DNA from: Actinomadura sp. J1-007
GTDB taxonomy: Bacteria > Actinomycetota > Actinomycetes > Streptosporangiales > Streptosporangiaceae
Direction: 5' to 3'
Assembly: GCF_009793335.1 (NCBI RefSeq)
Contig: NZ_WING01000001.1
Coordinates: 7,316,001 to 7,380,000, forward strand
Length of the DNA stretch: 64,000 nt
The notes below the pieces were generated by a model that saw only the letters and a program-made list of their open reading frames with translations, was not told where the DNA came from and ran no database searches. A program made the position numbers and the translations under genes. Below are positions 1-8,643 of this stretch, piece by piece; the stretch's first letter is position 1; each line of letters starts with the position of its first letter.

Positions 1-8
1 CGATACGA

Positions 9-482
9 TCAGGTCACTGAGAGGCCCCCTTCGACACCGATATTGGCGGACACGGTTCGCGTGGCGGTGTCCACGATCGCCACCAGACCGTCTTGCAGGT
101 CGGTGTTCCCCGCGACATAAGCCTGGTGCCCCTGCGGACTGAACCTGATGAACGCGGGATTGCCGGAGAACGGAACGGTGGCGGTCACCTTGTTTTGAGT
201 CAGGTCGACCACGGACACGTCCTGCTGACCGGCCGTGTAGGCATATCGGCCGTCCGGTGTGATCGCCACGGATTTCGGAACCTTGCCGACGTCGACCTTG
301 GCGATCACCTTGAGGCGCGGTGCCGCGTCGCCCTTGCCATGCTCACTACCACCCGACCCGCAACCCGTCGAAGCAAGGGAAAGCGCCCCGGCCAGGGCGC
401 AGGAAAAGAGAAGCCGCTTCCGTCCGGCACGGTTATCGACTCCGTTCCCATGACGTCCTTTGCTCCGCCCGGACACCATCAT
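9..482 (-). CDS. YVTN/beta-propeller lipoprotein, probably cut by window edge
   Basis: N-terminal part of an exported beta-propeller lipoprotein. The start at 482 (or the adjacent ATG at 479) is chosen because a GAGGGAGA ribosome site lies about 10 bases upstream. A short basic stretch and hydrophobic segment end in a lipobox-like LASTGC, so the protein is probably lipid-anchored outside the membrane. Repeats of the type SVAITPDGRYAYTAG and IRFSPQGHQAYVAG are successive YVTN/NHL-like blades. The frame hits TGA at 9-11 after about three blades, too short for a closed propeller. Adding one base to the run of five C at 25-29 restores an open frame continuing with a blade-like sequence past the window start, so the stop is probably a sequence error. 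Ligand and role are unknown. Confidence 0.6.
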   Translation of the reverse strand: MMVSGRSKGRHGNGVDNRAGRKRLLFSCALAGALSLASTGCGSGGSEHGKGDAAPRLKVIAKVDVGKVPKSVAITPDGRYAYTAGQQDVSVVDLTQNKVTATVPFSGNPAFIRFSPQGHQAYVAGNTDLQDGLVAIVDTATRTVSANIGVEGGLSVT

Positions 483-960
483 GATTGGGGTCTCCCTCAC
501 GTCGGCTGCGGGAGCCCAATCATGCCCGACTCCCCGGGGGACGGATCCCGACGAGACTGAACGCCCCCGCGTCGGCGGCCGCCGTTCCCCAAGAACCGGT
601 CTGCTGCCCGGACGTACAGTGCACACGACTCCGAACTTCGACGGACCCCGCGTACGCGAGCGGCCTCGCGGCTACGTGTCATAGAACGATCGTCGGTGAG
701 ATGCCCGCATAGATGTCCCGTCGTGGGCGGGCTCGCCCAGGTCAGTTCGTCTCATAACCCGTGGGCGGAGTTCGCAGTACCTCACGGGATGGGCCGGGGA
801 CGTCCACTCCCGGCTCGCCCTGGCCGGGGTCGGGCCCTATGCCGGGGTGTGAACGCTACGCCGCCGCGCGGTTCGCCCTGTTGTGGCCGACCGGCAGCGG
901 CCCCTACCGCGAGCGTCGTTGACTGCTCGGTCATGGCGAGTCGGGTGTGGGCTGGAGTCG
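483..960. other. Intergenic, nothing recognised
   Basis: Upstream region of the lipoprotein gene and the stretch before the pentapeptide-like fragment. The short open frames here are compositionally GC-driven and resemble no family I know. No clear hairpin or repeat was seen. Confidence 0.4.
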
Positions 961-1332
961 GTGCGGCGGCGCTGGGTGGGCGTGCGTGAACGGCGGGGTG
1001 GGCGGGCGTTGTGGGTGCGCTCCGCTGGCGGCGGGGTTCTGGATGCTGGCGCGCCGGGTGCGGCGGGTGCGGCGGTGTTGGCGGTCTGGGTGACGGCCGT
1101 GTGGCTGCTGGAGGTCGCCGACGACGCACTGGCCGCCGAGTGCGCGAAGGCCCGGGTGGAGGCGGTGCGGACCGGGCTGGCCGCCGGTGGCGGCGTCGCG
1201 GTCGCGGTCGGGCTGATGCTCGCCTTCCGGCGTCAACGCCACGCCGGGTTGGCCACCGCGCTGGGCGAGTTGGACGCCGCCGTTCGATCCGTCCTCAGGG
1301 CCTGGCCGCCTGGTCGGCCGATGGGACGATGA
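961..1332 (+). pseudogene. Fragment resembling N-terminus of a membrane pentapeptide-repeat protein
   Basis: The frame encodes two hydrophobic segments separated by a charged linker, followed by AFRRQRHAGLATALGELDAA. This arrangement matches the N-terminal membrane part of actinobacterial pentapeptide-repeat proteins (two helices, then RRQRHTE-type linker and a helical segment before the repeats). No pentapeptide repeats follow and the frame stops at 1332, so this looks like a remnant. The GTG at 961 is one of several possible starts and has no convincing ribosome site. It could also be a small orphan two-helix membrane protein. Confidence 0.3.
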
Positions 1333-1412
1333 TGCTTTCGTGGGGATCGCCTGGCTGGCGCTGCGTGGTGGGGATGCCGTCACACATCCGGCATTTACTT
1401 GGGGCTCCTTGC

Positions 1413-1928
1413 TTATGGCCGCCCGTCTTGTGGTCGCGTGGGATGTGGTGCGGGAAGTGGGAGGGCCAGGGCCGTCTTGATGGTGTCGAAGACGACCAGG
1501 GTCTCGTACCGCTTGATGTTGTCGTCGGCCTTGAACAGGCGGTCGCCGAGCCGGCCGCAGTCGCGCATGCTCCGTGCGGCCAGCACGACGACGTAGTCCC
1601 AGGGGCCCGCGACCCGGTAGCACTGCTGGACCTGCGGGTCGGCGCGCATCCGTTCGGAGAAGGCGCGGTGGTGCTCGAACGATTCCTGGTCGAAGGTCAC
1701 CAGGACCGTGGCCAGGACGGTGGGGCCGAGGCGGTGCGGGTCGAGGACGGCGACCTGCCTGGTGATGAGGCCGTCCTTGCGGTAGCGGGCGATCCGCCGC
1801 TGGACGGCGCTGGGTGAGAGCCCGATCTGTTCGCCGAGGTCGTGCAGGGTGCGTCCGGCGTCGTGTTGGAGCAGGTCCAGGAGCTGCACGTCGATCTCGT
1901 CCAGGCGCGGCGGCGGCGATTCGGGCAT
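1413..1928 (-). CDS. Lrp/AsnC family transcriptional regulator
   Basis: 171-residue protein with the classic Lrp/AsnC layout: N-terminal winged HTH (about residues 8-60, including DEIDVQLLDLLQHDAG and GLSPSAVQRRI) and a C-terminal RAM/AsnC effector domain (about 70-150), which normally binds an amino acid and drives oligomerisation. It is divergent from the PLP-enzyme operon starting at 2030, about 100 bases away. Regulation of that operon by an amino-acid signal is the natural inference. The C-terminal tail (last 15 residues) is proline-rich and not part of the fold. Confidence 0.9.
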   Translation of the reverse strand: MPESPPPRLDEIDVQLLDLLQHDAGRTLHDLGEQIGLSPSAVQRRIARYRKDGLITRQVAVLDPHRLGPTVLATVLVTFDQESFEHHRAFSERMRADPQVQQCYRVAGPWDYVVVLAARSMRDCGRLGDRLFKADDNIKRYETLVVFDTIKTALALPLPAPHPTRPQDGRP

Positions 1929-1930
1929 GC

Positions 1931-1960
1931 AAGATTATTGCGCCGCGGCGGGATAATTCT
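1931..1960. promoter_or_regulatory. Candidate Lrp/AsnC binding region
   Basis: In the divergent promoter between the Lrp gene and the PLP-enzyme operon, two AT-rich half-sites (AAGATTATTG at 1931-1940 and GGATAATTCT at 1951-1960) face each other around a GCCGCGGC core. The low-GC half-sites stand out in this DNA and resemble Lrp-type boxes. The assignment rests on position and symmetry only. Confidence 0.4.
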
Positions 1961-2029
1961 CAATCGCTTCGATCGGGAGTTCGATTAGCGTCAGCCGGGT
2001 CCGGAAGCTCCCGAGGAGAGGCGACGCGC

Positions 2030-3070
2030 ATGGACCTGGACGTGGCGCGGATCGAGAAGGCCGTACAGGTGATCGATCCGGTGTTCCTCAACACCCCGCA
2101 GTACCTCGATGAGCTGCTGTGCCGGGCGCTGGGCGGCCGGGCGGTGACGGTGAAGGTGGAGACGGCCAATCCGGTGCGCAGCTTCAAGGGCCGGGGCGCC
2201 GACCTGATGGTGAGCACGCTCGCCCCCGGCACGCCGGTCGTGTGTGCCAGCTCGGGCAACTTCGGGCAGGCCGTCGCCTACGCGGGACGGGCGCGCGGGA
2301 TGCCGGTCGAGGTGTTCGTGCCCGAGACGGTCAATCCCGGCAAGCGGGAGCGGATGGAGACCTTCGGCGCCCGGGTCGTCGCGGCCGGGCCGGACGGCGC
2401 GTCGGCGCGGGCCGCCGCGGCCGCTCACGCCGAACGCCATCGGGACCGCGTCCACCTGCGAGACGGTCTGCATGCGGCGATCGCCGAGGGCGCCGGAACG
2501 ATCGGGGTCGAGTTGACCGGCGGCGCGCCGGGCGGTCCAGGCTTCGATGCCGTCGTGCTGCCGGTCGGCGACGGTGCGCTGATCAACGGCGTGGGGTGCT
2601 GGATGAAAGAGCACGCTCCGGGTGTCCGGATCGTCGGGGTCAACGCCGAGGGCGCGCCCTCGATGCGGGAGAGCCTGCGCGCCGGCCGCGCGGTGTGCAT
2701 CGACCGCGCCCGCACCTTCGCCGATGGGATCGCGGTGCGCGACCCGCTGGAGGCCTCGGTCCGGCGGGCCCGCACCCTGGTGGACGAGATCGTCCTGGTG
2801 ACCGACGAGTCCATCGCCGCCGCCATGGAGCTGGCGGCGCGCACGCTCGGGATCATCCTGGAACCGGCGGGCGCGGCGGGCCTGGCGGCGATCGCCGAGG
2901 GCACGGTCCCCGGCGAGCGCCTGGCGACGGTGCTGACCGGCGCCAACCCGCGTCCCGAACAGGCCCGGGAACTGGCGTCCCGGCTGACACGGCCCACCCG
3001 GAACGCGCCGGCCCCGTCGGGCACCCGAGCCCTGGGGGCATCGGGCCTGGCAGAACGTACGACTTTCTGA
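2030..3070 (+). CDS. PLP-dependent threonine/serine dehydratase-like enzyme (fold type II)
   Basis: 346 residues from the ATG at 2030, placed 12 bases after a GAGGAGAGG ribosome site; the longer open frame upstream is not used. Residues near 55 contain SFKGRG, whose lysine should form the Schiff base with pyridoxal phosphate. SSGNFGQAVAYAGR is the substrate/asparagine loop and PVGDGALINGVGCWMKE is the phosphate-binding glycine-rich region. These mark the serine/threonine ammonia-lyase branch, which deaminates hydroxy-amino acids to 2-oxoacids. The protein lacks the C-terminal ACT regulatory domain of biosynthetic IlvA, so a catabolic role is more likely. First gene of an operon with an esterase, a membrane protein and a ProC-like reductase. 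Exact substrate unknown. Confidence 0.85.
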   Translation: MDLDVARIEKAVQVIDPVFLNTPQYLDELLCRALGGRAVTVKVETANPVRSFKGRGADLMVSTLAPGTPVVCASSGNFGQAVAYAGRARGMPVEVFVPETVNPGKRERMETFGARVVAAGPDGASARAAAAAHAERHRDRVHLRDGLHAAIAEGAGTIGVELTGGAPGGPGFDAVVLPVGDGALINGVGCWMKEHAPGVRIVGVNAEGAPSMRESLRAGRAVCIDRARTFADGIAVRDPLEASVRRARTLVDEIVLVTDESIAAAMELAARTLGIILEPAGAAGLAAIAEGTVPGERLATVLTGANPRPEQARELASRLTRPTRNAPAPSGTRALGASGLAERTTF

Positions 3071-3083
3071 GCAAGGAGAAGAC

Positions 3084-4052
3084 ATGAGTGAGGTCACTGC
3101 CATGGAGCGGCCGCCGGAGCCGGACTGGCCCGCGATGACGGACGAGGAGTTGCTCGCCTACCGCGAGGCGGAGAACCGCTTCCGGGCGTCCAGTGCGGCG
3201 CGGGCGCTCCTCGGGGACCCCGATCCCAGCGCCACGATCGACTGGCAGCAGGTGGTGCTGCCCGACCGCGAGATCCCGGTCCGGGTGTACCGGCCGACCG
3301 CCGGGCGCGACGGCGACGGCGACGGCGCCGACCGGGCCGAGCTGCCACTGGTGCTCCACGTGCACGGAGGCAGTTTCGTGGGCACGGCGGTGCAGTGCGA
3401 CTGGGCCAACAGCCATCTCGCCGCCCACCTGCCCGTACTCCTCGTCTCGGTCGAGCACCGCCTCCTCGCCCCGGAGACTCCGCTGTCGGACGCCGTCGAC
3501 GACGGCTGGGACGTGCTCCAGCACGTGGTGCGGCACGCCTCGCAGTGGGGCATCGACCCGGCGCGTACGGCCGTGTTCGGCGAGAGCTGCGGCGCGTTGA
3601 TCAGTGCCCTGACGGCGATTCGGGCCAGAGAGGCCGGCCTGACGCTCAAGGCGCAGGTGCTGGTCAATCCGGCGGTCGATGTGACGGAGTCGATGTTCGA
3701 CTACGCCTCGATGGCCGAGTACGGGTACCGCCCGACCCGAGCCGTGCCTCAACTGCGCGTGTTCCAGCGGCTCTCCGTTCCACCGGGAACCGACGCTCGT
3801 GCGCTCTCGCCGCTGTACGCCGACGATCTGAACGGGCTGGCCCCGGCTCTGGTGGTGGTGCCGACCCAGGACGCGGTGGCCGATCACGGCCGCCGCTACG
3901 CCGCGCGACTACAGGCGGCCGGGACACCGGCACGGCTCACCGAGTACCCCGGAGCCAGGCACGCGTTCCTCACCCTGCCGGGCGTTGAGCCGCAGGCCGA
4001 CGCCGCGCGGGCGGAGATCCTCGGGTTCCTGCGAGCCTCCCTCGCCGCGTGA
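3084..4052 (+). CDS. Alpha/beta hydrolase, HSL-type esterase
   Basis: 322 residues starting 13 bases after the PLP enzyme, preceded by AAGGAGAA. The protein shows the hormone-sensitive-lipase signature: oxyanion HGGSF near residue 94, nucleophile serine in GESCG near 168, acid in PTQDAVADHG near 263 and histidine in ARHAF near 294. It should be a cytoplasmic carboxylesterase or amidase acting on a small ester. Its place in an amino-acid-enzyme operon suggests it removes an ester or amide from the same substrate series, but nothing in the sequence names that substrate. Confidence 0.85.
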   Translation: MSEVTAMERPPEPDWPAMTDEELLAYREAENRFRASSAARALLGDPDPSATIDWQQVVLPDREIPVRVYRPTAGRDGDGDGADRAELPLVLHVHGGSFVGTAVQCDWANSHLAAHLPVLLVSVEHRLLAPETPLSDAVDDGWDVLQHVVRHASQWGIDPARTAVFGESCGALISALTAIRAREAGLTLKAQVLVNPAVDVTESMFDYASMAEYGYRPTRAVPQLRVFQRLSVPPGTDARALSPLYADDLNGLAPALVVVPTQDAVADHGRRYAARLQAAGTPARLTEYPGARHAFLTLPGVEPQADAARAEILGFLRASLAA

Positions 4053-4071
4053 CAGGAAGGAAGAATGCGCT

Positions 4072-4626
4072 TTGACGACGAAGACACACCATGAGCGATG
4101 GGCGATCGGCGCGATGCTCACGGGCCTTGGGCTCACCGTCGCGGTGACGGTCCTCCCGTACGTGGACCGTGCCACCAGCCATCTGCTGGCCGACCACATC
4201 CGGGCCGGCTACCCCACCTACACCCAGACGCAAGTCGACGCGGCCGTCACCACCTACCTGGTCCTGCTGTCGGTCATCGGAGCGCTCGGCGTGATCGCCT
4301 GGCTCTGGACGACCTGGGCCGTCAAGGCGGGCAAACGGTGGGCCCGCCCCGCCGTGACCGTGATGTTCGTGCTCGGCGCAAGCATCGGACTGACCGGGCT
4401 GCTCACCAAGGACACCTCCGGCCAGACCGGCCTGCCCCCGGCGCTGGGCTGGGCCGGGATGGCTCCCTGCCTGGCAGCACTCCTGGCGGTCGTGTTCCTG
4501 TGGAGGCGACCGCGAGTCCTCGCAAGGGGACCAGGGCACCACAGCACTCTCGACATGGACTCCACGTCACAAACCCGCACCGACAGGGTTCACGACAACC
4601 ACACGCGACGGAGGAAGAAGCAGTGA
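4072..4626 (+). CDS. Four-helix integral membrane protein
   Basis: 184 residues. The TTG at 4072 is preferred because an AGGAAGGA ribosome site lies 10 bases upstream and the next in-frame ATG (4112) would remove part of the first helix. Four hydrophobic segments are visible (about residues 10-30, 60-85, 95-115, 122-143), then a basic, polar C-terminal tail. No enzyme or transporter motif is recognised. It lies 19 bases after the esterase and overlaps the following ProC-like gene by four bases, so it is cotranscribed. Confidence 0.65.
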   Translation: MTTKTHHERWAIGAMLTGLGLTVAVTVLPYVDRATSHLLADHIRAGYPTYTQTQVDAAVTTYLVLLSVIGALGVIAWLWTTWAVKAGKRWARPAVTVMFVLGASIGLTGLLTKDTSGQTGLPPALGWAGMAPCLAALLAVVFLWRRPRVLARGPGHHSTLDMDSTSQTRTDRVHDNHTRRRKKQ

Positions 4627-5417
4627 AGCGCATCGGCATCATCGGAGTGGGCGAGATCGGCCGGGCCATCGTGACGGGCCTGCGCGCCGGAACCGGCAAG
4701 TCGCCAGAGGTGTTCCTCTCCCCTCGGGGAGCCCGCACGGCCGCCGAACTGGCCGAACGCTATGAGGGCGTACGGGTGTGCGCCGACAACCAGGAGGTGG
4801 TGAACCGCTCCGAGGTGGTGATCATCGCCGTCCGCCGCCTGGACCGGCACGAGGCACTGGCCGGGCTGGAGGTGGACGGCGACAAGGTCGTGATCAACGT
4901 GATGTCGGGTGTCGGCAACGACGACCTGCGCCGGACACTCGCCACCGACGCCGCACTGGTACGGGCCATCCCCCTGCCCGCCGTCCGCGAACGCCGCTCG
5001 GTCACGGTGACGTACCCGTCGCACCCGACGGTGGACTCCCTGTTCGAGCGCCTGGGCGGGGCCCTCCCGGTCGCCGACGAGGCCGCCTTCAACGTCTTCT
5101 CCGCGCTGACGGGAACGCTGACGACCCACTACTCCTACCTCGCCACGCTCACCTCATGGGCCATCGGCCACGGCATCGCCCCCGACGATGCCGACGGCTA
5201 CGTGCGCAGCCTCTTCCAGGGCGTCGGCCGGTCCCTGAGCGACCGGACCCGCTCCCTGCACCAACTCGCGGCCGACCACGAGACCCCCAAGGGGAACAAC
5301 GAACGCATCCGCACCACCTGGTTCGACTCGGCCAACTCCGAAGCCCTCAACAAGGCCCTCGACGACCTGCTCACCGACCTTGATGAGGGACCCCGGCATG
5401 ACCGTCAGATCCCCTAG
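4623..5417 (+). CDS. Pyrroline-5-carboxylate reductase-like NAD(P)-dependent oxidoreductase
   Basis: 264 residues from GTG at 4623, which overlaps the previous stop as GTGA; CGGAGGAAG sits upstream. The N-terminus RIGIIGVGEIGRAIVTGL is a GxGxxG Rossmann motif. The middle (INVMSGVGNDDLRR, VRAIPLP) follows ProC, and the C-terminal helical dimerisation region is present. It would reduce a cyclic imine or oxidise the reverse substrate with NAD(P)H. It differs from housekeeping ProC in the C-terminal half (no clear DEVTSPGGTT signature), so an amino-acid or imine catabolic role within this operon is more likely than general proline synthesis. Confidence 0.75.
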   Translation: MKRIGIIGVGEIGRAIVTGLRAGTGKSPEVFLSPRGARTAAELAERYEGVRVCADNQEVVNRSEVVIIAVRRLDRHEALAGLEVDGDKVVINVMSGVGNDDLRRTLATDAALVRAIPLPAVRERRSVTVTYPSHPTVDSLFERLGGALPVADEAAFNVFSALTGTLTTHYSYLATLTSWAIGHGIAPDDADGYVRSLFQGVGRSLSDRTRSLHQLAADHETPKGNNERIRTTWFDSANSEALNKALDDLLTDLDEGPRHDRQIP

Positions 5418-5773
5418 GGCAGGACGGGGATCTCTCCGAGCTCACGCAGTCCTTCGCCCGGAGGCGGATGCGTAACGGCCAGGCGTGGCCGAGAAGCTGC
5501 GGTCGGCTGCGGGCTGCGCGCGCGCTGCTGCGCCGCTCTGGGCGGTCTTGCCGCCGGGGTTCTTGGCGGCGGCCGACTGCATCCGGGGCGCGGCCTGCTT
5601 GCCCCTCGGGGTTCCCCCGCCCCTGCCCGAGCCCCGACCCGGGGCACGCCCGGTTGAAGGCGGTGTCCGGACGGGGGCCGTCCACCTCCTTTCCTGGAAC
5701 GGGCGTTGCTGGACAGGAGGTGGGTGCCCCCACGTCGCAAGCTCGCGGTTCCGGGGGCCGTCCGCCGGAACCG
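5418..5773. other. Convergent intergenic region
   Basis: Lies between the ends of the ProC-like and SnoaL-like genes. Very GC-rich with several short imperfect hairpins around 5590-5660. Open frames here have no recognisable protein signature. It probably holds transcription termination for both sides, but no textbook stem plus T-run is seen. Confidence 0.35.
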
Positions 5774-6154
5774 TCAGGCCCCTCCGTTGGTGATGTAGGC
5801 GGCGGGGTCGTACTGGAGGTGGAGTCGCTGGATCCTGCCGCCGTTGAAGGTGAAGAACTCGGAGAACCTGACGACGCCCTTGGGCAGGTGTGCGTCGTAG
5901 AGAACGGCGCTGCCGTCGGGTCCGTTGACCTCCTGGACAAGGTCGATCTCGCTGACGTTGGCGATGAACCCTTTGACGCCCTGGATGAAACGGGCGGCCC
6001 CGGTGACCCGGCCGGCGATGGGGCCCTCGAACTCGAGGTCGTCGGCCAAGAGGGGCGCGAGCTCTCGGCCGTCCTCGTAGTTCTCGATCCCGCCCGTGAG
6101 GACCCGGTAGTAGGCCCTGAGCAGGGAAGGTGCGGTGTCGCTGACGACTGTCAC
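5774..6154 (-). CDS. SnoaL-like / NTF2-fold protein
   Basis: 126 residues with the short cone-shaped NTF2/SnoaL fold pattern: N-terminal helices (LLRAYYRVLTGG), the loop LADDLEFEGPIAGRVTGAARF, then beta strands including AVLYDAHLPKGVVRFSEFFTFNGGRI. Members are small cytosolic binding proteins, isomerases or hydrolases and the pocket cannot be assigned here. It is divergent from an HxlR regulator with a perfect inverted repeat between them, so it is probably that regulator's target. Confidence 0.75.
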   Translation of the reverse strand: MTVVSDTAPSLLRAYYRVLTGGIENYEDGRELAPLLADDLEFEGPIAGRVTGAARFIQGVKGFIANVSEIDLVQEVNGPDGSAVLYDAHLPKGVVRFSEFFTFNGGRIQRLHLQYDPAAYITNGGA

Positions 6155-6179
6155 GAGATCTCCCTCGGTCCACGGTTGG

Positions 6180-6202
6180 AGTGGTTAGAAAAGTAAACCA
6201 CT
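6180..6202. promoter_or_regulatory. Candidate HxlR operator (inverted repeat)
   Basis: Perfect inverted repeat AGTGGTT / AACCACT with a 9-base spacer, in the 85-base divergent region between the SnoaL-like gene and the HxlR gene. A short CACTAAGTG palindrome overlaps its right arm. Position and symmetry suggest the binding site of the adjacent HxlR protein. Confidence 0.55.
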
Positions 6203-6239
6203 AAGTGGGGAATTTCAACCGGGCTGGTAGGCTGCGGGG

Positions 6240-6887
6240 ATGCGCTCGTACAACCAGTACTGTTCGATGGCCCGCGCGTTGGACGTGGTCGGCGACCGCT
6301 GGGCGCTGCTCATCGTCCGCGAACTGCTCGCCCAAGGGCCGTGCCGGTTCTCCGACCTGCGGCGCGGGTTGCCCGGCATCGCCAGCAACCTGCTCGCCGA
6401 GCGCCTGCGCGAGATGCAGTCCGCCGGGCTGATCACTCGGCACGAAGAACCACCGCCGGTCGCCGCAACGCTGATCAGCCTCACCGAACGCGGCCAGGAC
6501 CTTCGCGGCGTCGTCCGCGAGCTGACCCGCTGGGGCGCCCCCCTGATGCTCGACCCGCCGGACGGCGACGAGTTCAGGACGCACTGGCTGTCGCTGCCCC
6601 TGCGCCACCTGTGCCAGGACGGCTCACCCGACGAGCCGGCCGTCACCGTGCGCCTCGGCGACCTGCACGACGGCTGCGACATCATCGCCGAGCACGGCCG
6701 GGTCGACGTGCGTCCGTGCTCGACCGAGCGTCAACCCGACGCCACGATCACAGCGCCACCGCAGGTGTTCGTCGCGCTCTTCACCGGACTGATGACGTTG
6801 CGGAAGGCGCAGACCGAGGGTTTGGTCGTCGACGGCTCCGCCGCGGCACTTCAACGCCTTCTCCCGGCGGAGAGGGCGAACCGATGA
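6240..6887 (+). CDS. HxlR-family regulator with C-terminal SCP2-like domain
   Basis: 215 residues. Residues 1-95 are an HxlR winged HTH: CSMARALDVVGDRWALLIVREL, the wing-helix SDLRRGLPGIASNLLAERL and the hinge ITRHEEP. The rest (about 110-215, ending in alternating VVDGSAAALQRLL) resembles the SCP2 sterol-carrier-like domain often fused to this family, which may bind a hydrophobic ligand. It overlaps the downstream TfoX-like gene by ATGA and is divergent from the SnoaL-like gene it probably regulates. Confidence 0.85.
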   Translation: MRSYNQYCSMARALDVVGDRWALLIVRELLAQGPCRFSDLRRGLPGIASNLLAERLREMQSAGLITRHEEPPPVAATLISLTERGQDLRGVVRELTRWGAPLMLDPPDGDEFRTHWLSLPLRHLCQDGSPDEPAVTVRLGDLHDGCDIIAEHGRVDVRPCSTERQPDATITAPPQVFVALFTGLMTLRKAQTEGLVVDGSAAALQRLLPAERANR

Positions 6888-7240
6888 CAGGCCGTCCAGA
6901 CACACCCAACCAGGACCTTCTCGACAGGATCGCCGAGGACTTCAACGACGAACCGGACGTCGCGATGGGGACGATGTTCCGCAGCCCGGGACTCCGCGTC
7001 GGCGGCAAGGTCTTCGCCTTCCTCGGCCATGACGGCGAACTCATCGTGAAACTCCCACAGGATCGAGCCCGTCGTCTCGTTGACGCGGGAACCGCAGAGC
7101 ACGTCACCATGGGGACGCGAACCATGCGTGAATGGATCGCGTTTCCCGCCCAAGAGAACGACACCGCGACACTCGCACTGTGGCGAAACATCGCCCACGA
7201 CGCCCATCAGTACGTCGACTCCCTGCGACGCCCAAGCTGA
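6884..7240 (+). CDS. TfoX N-terminal-domain / MmcQ-like small protein
   Basis: 118 residues, start ATG at 6884 overlapping the HxlR stop. The pattern MGTMFRSPGLRVGGKVFAFL followed by LIVKLPQDRARRLVDAGTA is the TfoX-N/YjbR-type fold, found as a stand-alone protein in many actinomycetes next to regulators. Biochemical role unknown. Translational coupling to the HxlR gene implies a joint function. Confidence 0.7.
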   Translation: MTGRPDTPNQDLLDRIAEDFNDEPDVAMGTMFRSPGLRVGGKVFAFLGHDGELIVKLPQDRARRLVDAGTAEHVTMGTRTMREWIAFPAQENDTATLALWRNIAHDAHQYVDSLRRPS

Positions 7241-7494
7241 CGCGGTCAACGGTCCGGGCGAGGCTCGGTTCGTGCCCATCGAGTTGCCCAACGTCCTGGT
7301 GCTGTGCCATTAGTTCGGCGGGATAAGAGATAACGGCCCTCCGCTGAGCCGCCCACCACCCTTCGGCCTGGGGTTTACCGTTCCGCCCGGGGCCGCATCA
7401 CGTCATCACGGTCAGTTGCAGCGGCTACGCACAGTTGTGAGTCCGCCCGCGGGCAGAACCCCCGGGTGCGGAATTCACGGGAATGGACGGGCCG

Positions 7495-8633
7495 TCAGCG
7501 GAAGAGGCGAAAGAAGCCGCGCACCTGCTCGACCAGCGTATTCGGCTGCTCGAGCGCGGCGAAGTGGCCGCCTCGCGGGAGCTCCTCGAACCAGCGCAGG
7601 TCGGTGAAGCGCAGCTCGGCCTCCCGGCGCGAGGGACGGGTTATGTCGCGCGGGTAGACCGACAGCCCGGACGGCGCCGTGACCTTGTCGCGGAAGTGGG
7701 CGAAGCTCTCCCAGTACAGGCGCGCCGACGACGTGGCCGACGCGGTGAACCAGTAGACCGAGATCTCGTCGAGGAGCTTCTGCCGCGACACCGCCTCCTC
7801 GAGGTCGCCGTTGTGGTCCGTCCAGGTCCAGAACTTCTCGGCGATCCAGGCGGCCTGGCCCGCCGGGGAGTCGGTGAGGCCGTAGCCGAGCGTCTGCGGC
7901 CGGGTCGCCTGGATCGCGGAATACCCCCGGCCCGTGCGTTGGAACTCCTTCTCGGCCTCAAGGTTCGCCAGCTCCGCGGGCGTCGGGTCGTCGAACGCGC
8001 CCGCCGCCACGGATCCCAGGTTCAGGTGGACGCCGGCGACCCGTTCGGCGCCACCTCGCCCAGCGCCCCGGATACCGCAGAACCCCAGTCACCGCCTTGC
8101 GCGCCGTACCGGTGGTACCCCAGCGAGACCATCAACGTGTCCCAGGCGCGCGCGGTGCGCGTGACGCCCCATCCGGTCGTCGACGGCTTGTCGCTCCAGC
8201 CGTACCCGGGCAGCGACGGCGCGACCACGTGGAACGCGTCCGCCGGGTCACCGCCGTGCGCGCGCGGGTCGGTCAGTGGGCCGAGGACGTCCAGGAACTC
8301 GAGCACCGATCCCGGCCACCCGTGCGTGAGCACGAGCGGGAACGCGTCCGGCTCCGGCGATCGGACGTGCAGGAAGTGGATGCCCAGCCCGTCGATGGTG
8401 TCGCGGTACTGCGGGAACACGTTCAGCCGCTCGGCGAACCCGAAGTCGTAGTCCTCGGCCCAGCTGCGGCAAAGCTCCTGCGCACAGGCCAGTGGCAACC
8501 CCTGCGACCAGTCGTCGACCGGCTCGGGCTCGGGCCATCGTGTCCGTCGCAACCGTTCACGCAGATCCGCGATCTCGGCTTCGGTGACGCTGGCCTCAAA
8601 CGGTTCGGCAGCCACAGCGGGACTCCTTTCCAA
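7495..8633 (-). pseudogene. Epoxide hydrolase (EHN family), frameshifted, probably intact in vivo
   Basis: Two frames join into one alpha/beta hydrolase of about 379 residues. The first part (8633-8022) carries the EHN N-terminal domain, oxyanion motif HGWPGS and nucleophile GGDWGS. The second (from about 8046 to 7495) begins GVHLNLGSV and carries the catalytic histidine in GGHFAALEQP. One extra C near 8047 restores a continuous frame that is a multiple of three. The enzyme would hydrolyse an epoxide to a vicinal diol in the cytoplasm. It follows the MFS transporter after 10 bases and is probably cotranscribed with it. Confidence 0.75.
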
Positions 8634-8643
8634 GCGGGACGTT

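Noticed and set aside
5440..5770. Open frames on both strands between ProC-like and SnoaL-like genes
   Set aside because: Arg/Pro/Gly-rich without family similarity or ribosome sites; likely noise.
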